A stretch of DNA of 11,946 bases from Aquificales bacterium (GTDB lineage: Bacteria; Aquificota; Aquificia; Aquificales; Aquificaceae): the NCBI GenBank assembly GCA_015491275.1, contig WFWF01000022.1:1-11946 (forward strand), given 5' to 3'. The position numbers were made by a program, and so were the translations under genes. Below are positions 1 through 6,262 of the stretch, in pieces (position 1 is the first letter of the stretch; each line of letters opens with the position of its first letter). The notes below the pieces were generated by a model. It was given only the letters and a program-made list of their open reading frames with translations. It searched no databases and was not told the DNA's origin.

Positions 1-99
1 GTTATTGATAGAATATTTGACCTTAAGGATGTAAGGCATGCCCATAAGTATCTTGAGGAGTCAAGACATTTTGGGAAGATAGTCTTGAAGGTAAGTTGA
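1..99 (+). CDS. Medium-chain dehydrogenase / quinone oxidoreductase family protein, C-terminal end (partial)
   Basis: The reading frame is open from the first base to TGA at 97-99 and gives 32 residues. The tail runs VIDRIFDLKDVRHAHKYLEE followed by SRHFGKIVLKVS. The pattern 'DR.F.L.....AH..LE...HFGKIVL.V' is the usual C-terminus of the MDR superfamily (zinc alcohol dehydrogenases and NADPH:quinone oxidoreductases). The cofactor and catalytic domains lie outside the window, so the substrate cannot be named. The stop overlaps the glnE ATG by one base (TGATG), so the two genes are probably co-transcribed and translationally coupled. Confidence 0.7.
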   Translation, partial: VIDRIFDLKDVRHAHKYLEESRHFGKIVLKVS

Positions 100-2900
100 T
101 GGAAAAATTTGAAGAATGGTTAAGACTGCCTGAGGTAAAAAACAGACTCATTGATTGGGAATACACCCGCAGAAAATTCTTCCAGTTTATGGAAAAACAT
201 CCAAATAAGGAAAGGATATCATCTTATCTTAACAAAAGGAGATTTATGTTACTCCTTGATCTTCTGGATAAGTCCGCGTGTATAAGTAGATTTCTCTTGT
301 CCTACCCTGCGGACTTTGAGCCTACCATAGATGGACTTTGGTACAGGACTAAAAGCAAGGAGGAGTATCTAAGAGAGATAAAAGAGGTTGTAGGAGAAAA
401 CAAAGAGGATGCAATTATTTCCGAAAAGCTTGCCTATTACAGACATAGAGAACTGATGAGGATTTTCTCAAAAGAAATACTGAATGTTATGCCCCTTGAG
501 GACATATTAAGGGAATATTCCTACCTCGCGGATGCCCTTCTTGAATTTGCATATTTGATTGCTATTGATAGGGCAAAGTCACGGTACGGTACACCTTTGG
601 ATGAGGTAGGAAGGGAGGCTAAGGGAGCAATTATAGGTCTCGGCAAGCTTGGAAGTGAAGAGCTTAACTACTACTCTGATATTGATATTATGTTTATATA
701 TTCATCTGATAAGGGTAAGGCGGGTAATCTGTCCCTTCCAGAGTTTTTCTCAAAGGTATTTGAACATGTTGTCAGGCTCTTAACCGCAAATACACGGGAG
801 GGTGTACCTTATAAGGTTGATCTTGATCTCAGACCCTTCGGGAAAATGGGGGCTATAGCGGTTTCTTTGAGAACAGCAGAGCTTTATTATGAATCTTACG
901 GCAGGACATGGGAGAGATTTGCCCTTCTTAGGGCGAGACCTGTGGCGGGAGACGGGGAGCTTGGAAGTAAATTTATGAAAGAGGTAGTTGATCCCTTTGT
1001 TTACAGAAAATCTGTTGATTACAGCGTTATAGAGGAGATAAGGTTTATAAAGTCAAGGATAGATGCTGAGGCAAAGGGAAGGGTATTAAAGGATTTTGAT
1101 GTTAAAAAGGGGAGGGGAGGTATAAGGGAGCTGGAGTTCGCTGTTCAAACTCTTATACTGCTTTTAGGGGGTAGATTTCCCTTTTTAAAGGAGGGAAACA
1201 CCTTTAGGGCTATATGGAAACTGCATCAGAAGGGTGTATTTTCCTCAGAAGAGGTTTCTTTTTTGGAAGAAGCTTATACCTTCTTGAGAAAGCTTGAACA
1301 CAGGATTCAACTTTTGGGGTGCATACAGACCCAAAGACTGCCAGTCAAGGATATAGAACCCGTTGCAAAGACTATGGGTATGCGGATGGAGGAATTCACA
1401 GAAAAATTGGACAGGTATAGGAACGGTGTATTTGAGATATTTAAAGGTGTTTTATCAGCAAAGAGGGAAGAAGACCATGATCCATTAAGTGAAGCAATAC
1501 TGAGTATGGATAGGGTTGCGGGTGAGAGGTTGCTTAAAGAAAAGGGATTTAAAAATCCTTCCCGTGCTTTCAATCTACTCTGTTCCTATATTCATGGCAA
1601 GCCGGGTTTAAGGCTTTCAGAAGAAGAAAGAAGGAAGCTTATGGACAGGATACCTTTTATTGTTGATGCTATGTCCTCCAAGGCTAATCCGGATGAAGCC
1701 CTTGCCAATCTTGATAAGCTAATGTCAAGTTATAACGGAAAGTACATAATAAATTCTGAAGGATATAAGGATCTGATAAATTTCCTTGCAAATGTATTCT
1801 CCTTGTCTTCCTATCTATCAACCATCATAGGCAGATATCCTGATCTGCTTGAGGATGTTCTGACACTTTATCAGGATTTTCCTTCAAAGGAAGATATAGT
1901 CTCCGAACTTGAAAAGTATAAGCTTTCTTTGGGTCTTTCCTCTGAGGATGTCCTTAGAAGGCTTAAGAGGGTATGGGAGGTAAGGATAGGACTTGTTTAT
2001 TTGATGAAGGCGGAGGAAGAATATAGGAAGCTTGTTAGATTTTTTGAATCTCTAACCCTGCTTGCGGATGTTGTAATGGAGGAAGTGTGGAAGTTTCACG
2101 GCATGGGGAATATGCCTGTCCTTATGCTATCCCTGGGTAAATACGGTAGCAGGGAACTTAACTTCGGATCAGATCTTGACTTAGTTTTTGCGGCTGGTGA
2201 CAAGGGGAATAGGGAAAATATAAGTACTAAAGTACAAAACATAATAAGGTTTATTACGCGTCATACATCGGAGGGTTATCTTTACGATGTGGATGTGAGG
2301 TTGAGACCCATGGGTTCAAAAGGTGAAATATCACCTTCCCTCGGTTTTTATAAGGTGTACTTCGGAAGTCAGGCGCGGGTGTGGGAGAGATTTGCCTGGA
2401 CAAGGACAAGATATATAGCGGGAGATAGGGAGCTTTATGAAGAATTTGAATCAATACTGCAAGATTTTCTCTTCGGTAAACAGGTAGGAAAGGCGGAGCT
2501 AAAGGAGATGTATGACATTAGAATGAAGCTTGAGGAAAATGCTTTCAGAAGGAGAGGGTTCATAGATTTAAAGGTGGGTAAAGGGGGGCTTATGGATGCG
2601 GAATTTATCGTCCAATATCTTGTTTTGAAGGAAAAGATAAGGGAGCCTTCCATTATAAAGTCTATGGATGTGTTAAAGAAAAAGTATGTCTTTGTGGAAG
2701 ATCTTAAAGATATATATATGTTTTTAAGATTGGTAGAAACCAAATTGAGGTTATCAAAGGAAAGGGGTACATCTGTTATATCACCCAGGGATAAGGCGAT
2801 CATAGCATCTTCCTTAAACATGGAGGAGGATGAATTTTTGAAGATATTGAATGAAAGAATGGAAACCTTGCGAGGAATGTTCCTTTCCCTTTTTTATTAA
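99..2900 (+). CDS. glnE: Bifunctional glutamine synthetase adenylyltransferase / adenylyl-removing enzyme GlnE
   Basis: GlnE adds AMP to, and removes it from, the conserved tyrosine of glutamine synthetase in response to PII and glutamine, setting cytoplasmic nitrogen assimilation. The 933-residue length matches the family (about 940). Two nucleotidyltransferase domains are visible. The N-terminal adenylyl-removing domain has GLGKLGSEELNYYSDIDIMF (about 180-199; D194 and D196) and DLDLRPFG (241-248). The C-terminal adenylyltransferase domain has SLGKYGSRELNFGSDLDLVF (678-697; D692 and D694) and DVDVRLRPMG (730-739). Metal-binding acidic residues are intact in both, so both activities are expected. 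An in-frame TTG lies one codon upstream, but the ATG at 99 is preferred: it forms TGATG with the previous stop and has AAGGT six bases upstream. The 3' end overlaps the convergent hemerythrin gene by 4 bp. No glnA or glnB is in the window. Confidence 0.96.
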   Translation: MEKFEEWLRLPEVKNRLIDWEYTRRKFFQFMEKHPNKERISSYLNKRRFMLLLDLLDKSACISRFLLSYPADFEPTIDGLWYRTKSKEEYLREIKEVVGENKEDAIISEKLAYYRHRELMRIFSKEILNVMPLEDILREYSYLADALLEFAYLIAIDRAKSRYGTPLDEVGREAKGAIIGLGKLGSEELNYYSDIDIMFIYSSDKGKAGNLSLPEFFSKVFEHVVRLLTANTREGVPYKVDLDLRPFGKMGAIAVSLRTAELYYESYGRTWERFALLRARPVAGDGELGSKFMKEVVDPFVYRKSVDYSVIEEIRFIKSRIDAEAKGRVLKDFDVKKGRGGIRELEFAVQTLILLLGGRFPFLKEGNTFRAIWKLHQKGVFSSEEVSFLEEAYTFLRKLEHRIQLLGCIQTQRLPVKDIEPVAKTMGMRMEEFTEKLDRYRNGVFEIFKGVLSAKREEDHDPLSEAILSMDRVAGERLLKEKGFKNPSRAFNLLCSYIHGKPGLRLSEEERRKLMDRIPFIVDAMSSKANPDEALANLDKLMSSYNGKYIINSEGYKDLINFLANVFSLSSYLSTIIGRYPDLLEDVLTLYQDFPSKEDIVSELEKYKLSLGLSSEDVLRRLKRVWEVRIGLVYLMKAEEEYRKLVRFFESLTLLADVVMEEVWKFHGMGNMPVLMLSLGKYGSRELNFGSDLDLVFAAGDKGNRENISTKVQNIIRFITRHTSEGYLYDVDVRLRPMGSKGEISPSLGFYKVYFGSQARVWERFAWTRTRYIAGDRELYEEFESILQDFLFGKQVGKAELKEMYDIRMKLEENAFRRRGFIDLKVGKGGLMDAEFIVQYLVLKEKIREPSIIKSMDVLKKKYVFVEDLKDIYMFLRLVETKLRLSKERGTSVISPRDKAIIASSLNMEEDEFLKILNERMETLRGMFLSLFY

Positions 2901-3358
2901 GTATTTATATTTTGCCTTATCTTTACCGCAAGTCTGCTCTTTTCCTTAAGTGTTTCTGGATCTATAAACTCGTGGGCTATTGAATATAGCAGGTTGTTTT
3001 CTTTTTTTAAATGATCCTCAAGTTTGTTGTTCAAACTGTGAACAGCAGAAAATATTTTGGGTTTATTCCCCTCAAGTATAAGGTTGTTTATTTCTTTGAG
3101 GAGGTTTTTTATCTCTTCGTGTTCTTTTAGTATAAGCTGTAGGGATGTGGCGGATGTACCCATCTTTTTAGCAAGTTCAGGAAATAGGAGTTCTTCTTCC
3201 TCTCTAAGATGTATAAGTATTTCCCTATTGAGCTCTTCAAACAATTTTTTAAGTGTATTAATACTACTATCGTTAAGTGTTTCAACAACGCTGTAAAGCC
3301 TTTCTATCTTTGCATTTATTCCATTGTGTTCCTCATACAATCTTTCTACAAGGTTCAT
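2897..3358 (-). CDS. Hemerythrin-like (HHE domain) diiron protein
   Basis: This 153-residue cytoplasmic protein is predicted to be a four-helix bundle. Its histidine/acid spacing fits a hemerythrin-type diiron site: H11 (EEHNGI), H50-x3-E54 (IHLREEEE), H80 (LKEHEEI) and H116-x3-E120 (DHLKKEN). H107 is also present. No signal peptide or extra domain is seen, so it is a single-domain member. The family binds O2, NO or iron, or acts in iron-sulfur repair; which applies here cannot be read from sequence. The ATG at 3358 is preceded by a purine-rich AAAGGGGTAAAGAG that can serve as a ribosome binding site. The gene is monocistronic, tail-to-tail with glnE (4-bp overlap) and divergent from the tRNA. 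An O2-reactive diiron protein of another fold is encoded about 1.4 kb away. Confidence 0.85.
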   Translation of the reverse strand: MNLVERLYEEHNGINAKIERLYSVVETLNDSSINTLKKLFEELNREILIHLREEEELLFPELAKKMGTSATSLQLILKEHEEIKNLLKEINNLILEGNKPKIFSAVHSLNNKLEDHLKKENNLLYSIAHEFIDPETLKEKSRLAVKIRQNINT

Positions 3359-3372
3359 CTCTTTACCCCTTT

Positions 3373-3378
3373 AGTATA
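3373..3378 (-). promoter_or_regulatory. Possible -10 box for the hemerythrin gene
   Basis: On the minus strand TATACT lies 14 bp upstream of the ATG, followed by a purine-rich Shine-Dalgarno-like stretch. No convincing -35 hexamer is found 16-18 bp further up. The only other gene in this 84-bp divergent gap is the tRNA on the opposite strand. Confidence 0.3.
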
Positions 3379-3428
3379 ATAAAATATACCTCATTTCTGG
3401 ACAGGCAAAGGTAATTGTACCAAAATGT

Positions 3429-3434
3429 TATAAT
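3429..3434 (+). promoter_or_regulatory. -10 box of the tRNA-Arg gene
   Basis: A perfect TATAAT ends 8 bp before the mature 5' base of the tRNA. There is no good -35 at 16-18 bp; a TGGACA at 3398-3403 sits 25 bp away, too far for this -10. An alternative pairing of that TGGACA with CAAAAT (3421-3426, 17-bp spacer) is possible. If TATAAT is used, transcription would begin within one to three bases of the tRNA. Confidence 0.45.
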
Positions 3435-3442
3435 ATTTGGTA

Positions 3443-3519
3443 GTCCCCGTAGCTCAGCAGGATAGAGCGCGAGATTCCTAATCTCGAGGTCGGCGGTTCG
3501 AATCCGCCCGGGGACGCCA
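3443..3519 (+). tRNA. tRNA-Arg (anticodon CCT)
   Basis: A full cloverleaf can be drawn. The acceptor stem GTCCCCG (3443-3449) pairs with CGGGGAC (3509-3515). The D stem is GCTC/GAGC. The anticodon stem is CGAGA/TCTCG with loop TTCCTAA, giving anticodon CCT at 3477-3479, which reads AGG. The variable loop is AGGTC, and the T arm is GGCGG-TTCGAAT-CCGCC. Discriminator G3516 is followed by an encoded CCA (3517-3519). AGG looks like the favoured arginine codon in the surrounding genes, so this should be an important isoacceptor. The CCA is directly followed by the stop codon of convergent gpsA, leaving no room for a separate terminator. Confidence 0.97.
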
Positions 3520-4491
3520 TTACTCCTCTCCAGGTTCTCTTAGGAGCATCTCCTTTATAACCTTGTGTAAATCTTCACCTTTCACCACCACCCTGTAAAC
3601 GGCTTCGCTAAGCGGGGCATATATGTTTTTCTCCTTTACAATGGAATGTACCGCTTTGACTGTTTCAATTCCCTCAACGGTCTGATTAAGTTCCTTAAGT
3701 ATCTCTTCCTTTGTTTTACCCTTTGCGAGCATAAATCCGAAGGTCCTATTTCTTGATAGGTCGGAAGAGGCTGTAAGAAAGAGATCCCCTGCTCCGGAAA
3801 GACCGTAAAATGTTTTTTCTTCCGCACCCAAAGAGACCCCTATCCTTGCTATCTCTTTCAAGCCTCTTGTTATAAGGGATGCCCTTGCATTGTTCCCGAA
3901 CCCTAACCCGTCCGATATACCGCATGCTATGGCTATAACATTTTTAAGTGCTCCGCCCAGTTCTACTCCCTTAATGTCCTTACTCCTATACACCCTGAAT
4001 GTTTCCGCGTTCAGCTCCTTCTGTATTATCTTTGCCCTTTCTTCATCTTCCGAAGCAAGCACGAGGGCAGTGGGAAGGCCCTTTAAAACTTCCACCGCAA
4101 AAGAAGGACCCGACAGCACATATATTCTTGCACCATTAAATAGATCCTTTATAATATCCGAAATAAGTTTCTTAGTTTTTACATCAATACCCTTTGATGC
4201 TATTATTACATCCTTGTTATTAAGGTTCATATTTTTCACCGATTCCTCTATAACCTGAGTCGGTAATGCACATATTATCCTTTCTGAAAAATTCTCCGCT
4301 TCCTTTATATCCGTTGTACCCTTTATGTTTTTGGAGAGTTTAAAATCTTCTATGTAAGGGTGTAGTCCTCTGTTTATTCTTTCTATAGCACTTTTGTTTA
4401 TATCGTATATAAGCACTTTTGCTCCTTTCCTTGAAATGTGAACCGCAAGGGCTGTGCCCCACCTTCCACCGCCCAAAATGGTGTATCTCAT
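3520..4491 (-). CDS. gpsA: NAD(P)+-dependent glycerol-3-phosphate dehydrogenase
   Basis: GpsA reduces dihydroxyacetone phosphate to sn-glycerol 3-phosphate, the backbone for membrane phospholipids, in the cytoplasm. The protein is 323 residues, normal for the family. It opens directly with the dinucleotide-binding motif ILGGGRWGTALA (5-16). Further hallmarks are K100 (ASKGID), SGPSFA (127-132), the catalytic lysine K183 in GVELGGALKNV, NARASLITRG (201-210), GLSGAGDL (230-237) and RNRTFG (247-252). The ATG at 4491 is fixed by the conserved N-terminus. No Shine-Dalgarno lies within 15 bp: the only AGGAGGT is 19 bp upstream, inside the transposon remnant. A TATAAT ends 7 bp before the ATG. The gene abuts the convergent tRNA-Arg. 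Confidence 0.96.
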   Translation of the reverse strand: MRYTILGGGRWGTALAVHISRKGAKVLIYDINKSAIERINRGLHPYIEDFKLSKNIKGTTDIKEAENFSERIICALPTQVIEESVKNMNLNNKDVIIASKGIDVKTKKLISDIIKDLFNGARIYVLSGPSFAVEVLKGLPTALVLASEDEERAKIIQKELNAETFRVYRSKDIKGVELGGALKNVIAIACGISDGLGFGNNARASLITRGLKEIARIGVSLGAEEKTFYGLSGAGDLFLTASSDLSRNRTFGFMLAKGKTKEEILKELNQTVEGIETVKAVHSIVKEKNIYAPLSEAVYRVVVKGEDLHKVIKEMLLREPGEE

Positions 4492-4498
4492 GGTGAAA

Positions 4499-4504
4499 AT
4501 TATA
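4499..4504 (-). promoter_or_regulatory. Possible -10 box of gpsA
   Basis: On the minus strand a consensus TATAAT is followed by TTTCACC and then the gpsA ATG, so a normal start site would fall at or beside the start codon. The hexamer lies in host DNA just outside the transposon end (4508). The -35 position falls inside the element, around its terminal palindrome, and shows no TTGACA-like hexamer. Confidence 0.4.
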
Positions 4505-4517
4505 TTCGTGACCTCCT

Positions 4518-4537
4518 CTCTCCACTTAAGTGGAGAG
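4518..4537. repeat. Perfect 20-bp palindrome, transposon right-end hairpin
   Basis: CTCTCCACTTAAGTGGAGAG is fully self-complementary and folds as an 8-bp stem with a TTAA loop. Y1-family TnpA transposases recognise a subterminal hairpin of this kind, and it lies 6 bp inside the predicted TCAC cleavage tetranucleotide (4508-4511). Confidence 0.85.
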
Positions 4538-4550
4538 CTTCCTGCTTCAT

Positions 4551-4567
4551 AGAGGGAACATCCCTCT
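4551..4567. repeat. 7-bp stem-loop in the omega-RNA-like region
   Basis: AGAGGGA (4551-4557) and TCCCTCT (4561-4567) are perfectly complementary around a 3-base loop. The stem sits 13 bp from the terminal palindrome, giving two consecutive hairpins in a minus-strand transcript. Confidence 0.7.
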
Positions 4568-4640
4568 CAACGGGCTTCAGTTCGATCGGTCCTACCCTAC
4601 CACCCTTAAGGTGAGTGAACCCGATAGCCTTGGTTATCAG

Positions 4641-4736
4641 CTACCATCAATTAATTTACAAAAATCTTTCGGAAAAATCAATCCTTTCGAGGTACATCTG
4701 GAGAGGATTAGATGCAAAATTTTTCCTAAATTTTTG
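4641..4736. other. AT-rich intergenic stretch between transposon remnant and promoter
   Basis: No gene is recognisable here. An imperfect inverted repeat (GCAAAATTT at 4714-4722 against AAATTTTTGC at 4728-4737, one bulged T) could be a left-end hairpin of the transposon remnant or a chance AT-rich fold. A plus-strand frame at 4530-4763 could encode 77 residues but reads antisense across the tnpB tail and is not considered a gene. Confidence 0.4.
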
Positions 4737-4766
4737 CTGACTATTACCTATTTATTAGATTAGAAT
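4737..4766 (+). promoter_or_regulatory. Predicted promoter of the ODP-like gene
   Basis: CTGACT (4737-4742, four of six matches to TTGACA) is separated by 18 bp from TAGAAT (4761-4766, five of six matches to TATAAT). The expected start site, near 4773, would leave a short leader containing the ribosome binding site at 4776-4782. Confidence 0.4.
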
Positions 4767-4775
4767 TATCAATAT

Positions 4776-4782
4776 AGGAGGT
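4776..4782 (+). promoter_or_regulatory. Strong Shine-Dalgarno before the ODP-like gene
   Basis: AGGAGGT lies four bases before the ATG at 4787. The spacing is slightly short, but it fixes the start. It contrasts with the Shine-Dalgarno-poor starts of gpsA, lptB and the BioH-like gene. Confidence 0.7.
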
Positions 4783-4786
4783 AGGC

Positions 4787-5545
4787 ATGCCGGGGAAACT
4801 CATTTTTGACTCTTCTGACCATAAGGTGTATATGTTTGACGAGTTAACGCCTGCCAGTGCTGTGCAGTCAAATCAGTTCCTCATTGTTCATAAGGGAGAG
4901 GGTGTGCTGCTTGATCCCGGGGGACATAAAGTATTTGCAAAATTGCTTTCGGACATATCAAGCTATATCCCGCCCAATAATGTTAAGTATATCTTTCTTT
5001 CTCACCAGGACCCCGATATAGTTGCATCACTTAACGGTTGGCTTATGACCACGGGTGCGGATGCTTTTATCTCAAAGTTGTGGATGAGATTCCTTCCCCA
5101 TTTTGGTTTGGACAGTCAGTTGGAAGGAAGGCTCCACCCTATTGATGATAAAGGGACTGTCTTTGATCTTAACGGTTGTACACTTTATATACTTCCCGCC
5201 CATTTCCTTCACTCCCCGGGTAACTTCCAAATTTATGATCCCGTTGGTAAGGTTTTATTCTCAGGTGATTTGGGTGCTTCCTTAGGCATTGATTATTATG
5301 AGGTATCCGATTTTGAATCTCATAAAAAGTATATGGAATTTTTCCATAAGAGGTATATTGCTTCTGGGAAGGTTTGTAAGCTGTGGGCAAGGATGGTAAG
5401 GAGCCTTGATATAAACATCATAGCTCCTCAGCACGGAGCTATATTCAGGGGCAAGGATATGGTTGAGAAATTTATAAGTTGGATTGAAAATCTTGAATGT
5501 GGAGTTGATTTACTTGGAGAAACAAACTATAAGGTACCCTCTTAG
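4787..5545 (+). CDS. Metallo-beta-lactamase-fold diiron protein, ODP / flavodiiron-core-like
   Basis: The 252-residue protein corresponds to the metallo-beta-lactamase core of flavodiiron proteins without the flavodoxin domain, as in oxygen-binding diiron (ODP) proteins. Candidate ligands in order are H73-x-D75-x-D77 in LSHQDPDI, H139 and H142 in LPAHFLHSPGN, D161 in LFSGDLGAS and H216 in APQHGAIF. Compared with the flavodiiron pattern H-x-E-x-D-H, the glutamate is aspartate and the following histidine is I78. There is no signal peptide, so it is cytoplasmic. Known ODPs sense O2 or iron, often fused to or beside signalling modules; here it stands alone with its own promoter. It overlaps lptB by 4 bp tail-to-tail. 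A hydrolytic metallo-beta-lactamase is less likely given HSPGN and the HxDxD motif. Confidence 0.8.
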   Translation: MPGKLIFDSSDHKVYMFDELTPASAVQSNQFLIVHKGEGVLLDPGGHKVFAKLLSDISSYIPPNNVKYIFLSHQDPDIVASLNGWLMTTGADAFISKLWMRFLPHFGLDSQLEGRLHPIDDKGTVFDLNGCTLYILPAHFLHSPGNFQIYDPVGKVLFSGDLGASLGIDYYEVSDFESHKKYMEFFHKRYIASGKVCKLWARMVRSLDINIIAPQHGAIFRGKDMVEKFISWIENLECGVDLLGETNYKVPS

Positions 5546-5551
5546 AGGGTA
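5535..5551. repeat. Inverted repeat spanning both stop codons of a convergent pair
   Basis: TACCCTCTTAGAGGGTA is a 17-bp inverted repeat centred on T5543. It contains the TAG of the plus gene (5543-5545) and the TAA of lptB (5542-5544 on the minus strand). It could fold in both transcripts, but neither strand has a T-tract after it, so it is not a classical Rho-independent terminator. Confidence 0.6.
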
Positions 5552-6258
5552 AAATCTGCACCCAAGTAAGTTTTTTTCACCTCTTCATTTTTTACAACCT
5601 CAGGTGGGGGACCTTCCGCTATTATTTTGCCTTCTGATATTATATAAACCCTGTCCACCAGCTTTATTGTTTCTCTCACATTGTGATCCGTTATAAGAAC
5701 TCCTATGTTTTGGTGTTTAAGATCCGTTATTATGGTTCTTATTTCCTGAACAACTATAGGATCAAGACCCGCAAAGGGTTCATCAAGGAAGAGAAACCTC
5801 GGGTTGGAAATTAGACTCCTCGCTATCTCCAGCCTTCTCTTTTGTCCCCCCGATAGGCTTCCTGCCTTTTGGTCTCTTAGACGTGATATACCAAAATCTT
5901 CAAGTAGTGTTTCTGCTTTCGCAATGAGTTCCTCATGGCTCTTTTCAAAAAATTCAAGGAATATAAGCAAATTTTCCGTTACCGTCAGGTCTTCAAAAAG
6001 GGTGTGTTCTTGGGGTAGAAAGGATATGCCCTTCTTTGCCCTTTGGAAGGGTGGTAGATGCGTTATGTCCTCTCCGTCTAAGGTTATGCTTCCCTCATCA
6101 ATTTTTATAAATCCTATTATTGAATTAAAAAGGGTTGTTTTCCCCGCTCCATTCGGTCCGAGCAGACCCACAACCTCTCCCCTTTCAACAAACATGGATA
6201 TACCTTTAAGTATGTACCTTCCTTTAACAGACTTTTTAATGTTGCTTATATTTAGCAT
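5542..6258 (-). CDS. lptB: LPS export ABC transporter ATP-binding protein LptB
   Basis: LptB is the cytoplasmic ATPase that, with LptF and LptG, extracts lipopolysaccharide from the inner membrane and drives it along the Lpt bridge. The 238-residue chain has Walker A GPNGAGKT (34-41), Q-loop Q83 in LPQEHTLFEDLTV, signature LSGGQ (135-139), Walker B FLFLDEPFAGLDP (155-167; E160) and switch histidine H192 in TDHNVRET. The TVTEN segment and the FAGLDP-IVV-EI sequence fit LptB better than the branched-chain amino acid ATPases LivF/LivG. A longer frame opens at a TTG (6288), but it would overlap the divergent gene; the ATG at 6258 gives the standard N-terminus. No Shine-Dalgarno is visible, and TATAAT ends 9 bp upstream. 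Other lpt genes are not in the window. Confidence 0.92.
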   Translation of the reverse strand: MLNISNIKKSVKGRYILKGISMFVERGEVVGLLGPNGAGKTTLFNSIIGFIKIDEGSITLDGEDITHLPPFQRAKKGISFLPQEHTLFEDLTVTENLLIFLEFFEKSHEELIAKAETLLEDFGISRLRDQKAGSLSGGQKRRLEIARSLISNPRFLFLDEPFAGLDPIVVQEIRTIITDLKHQNIGVLITDHNVRETIKLVDRVYIISEGKIIAEGPPPEVVKNEEVKKTYLGADFTL

Positions 6259-6262
6259 TGTT

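Larger units (their letters stand above)
4500..4640 (-). pseudogene. tnpB C-terminal tail (IS200/IS605-type remnant)
   Basis: On the minus strand a frame is open from 4640 to a TAA at 4500-4502, coding 46 residues, with a TAG just upstream at 4641-4643. It includes KAIGFTHLKGGRVGPIEL, then KPVERDVPSMKQEALHLSGE and RRSRI. The KPVE....MKQEA...SG layout resembles the tail translated across the right end of many TnpB (IS1341-type) genes. The RuvC domain, zinc finger and initiation codon are absent, so this is a broken remnant and not a working nuclease. The stop is 8 bp before the gpsA ATG. Identification is from motif memory, not a search. Confidence 0.6.
4508..4640 (-). mobile_element. IS200/IS605-type right end with omega-RNA-like structure, lacking tnpA and tnpB
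   Basis: Read on the minus strand, the region ends ...TATGAAGCAGGAAGC, an 8-bp hairpin CTCTCCAC-TTAA-GTGGAGAG, then AGGAGGTCAC. The arrangement 'TGAAGCAGGAAGC + hairpin + TCAC' is typical of IS605-family right ends, which also form the 3' part of the omega RNA that guides TnpB. A second hairpin (AGAGGGA/TCCCTCT) lies just upstream. TCAC at 4511-4508 is the predicted terminus, so host DNA resumes at 4507. No transposase is present. The left end cannot be placed; the element may extend towards about 4740. It may be a decayed copy or a PATE-like non-autonomous element. Confidence 0.6.

Noticed and set aside
96..98. TTG as the glnE start codon
   Set aside because: The adjacent ATG at 99 forms a TGATG coupling with the upstream stop and has AAGGT at proper spacing.
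2435..2821. 128-codon minus-strand frame inside glnE
   Set aside because: It is an antisense shadow of the highly conserved adenylyltransferase domain, with no recognisable motif or start signal. The same applies to the minus frames within the HtrA, FCSD-like and Rieske genes.
4714..4737. AT-rich inverted repeat as a terminator or definite transposon left end
   Set aside because: It has a bulge, is almost all A and T, has no T-run after it on the plus strand, and no matching target-site sequence could be fixed.
4530..4763. 77-codon plus-strand frame in the gpsA upstream gap
   Set aside because: It has no ribosome binding site and runs antisense across the tnpB tail and hairpins. Its predicted sequence is explained by the complementary transposon end.
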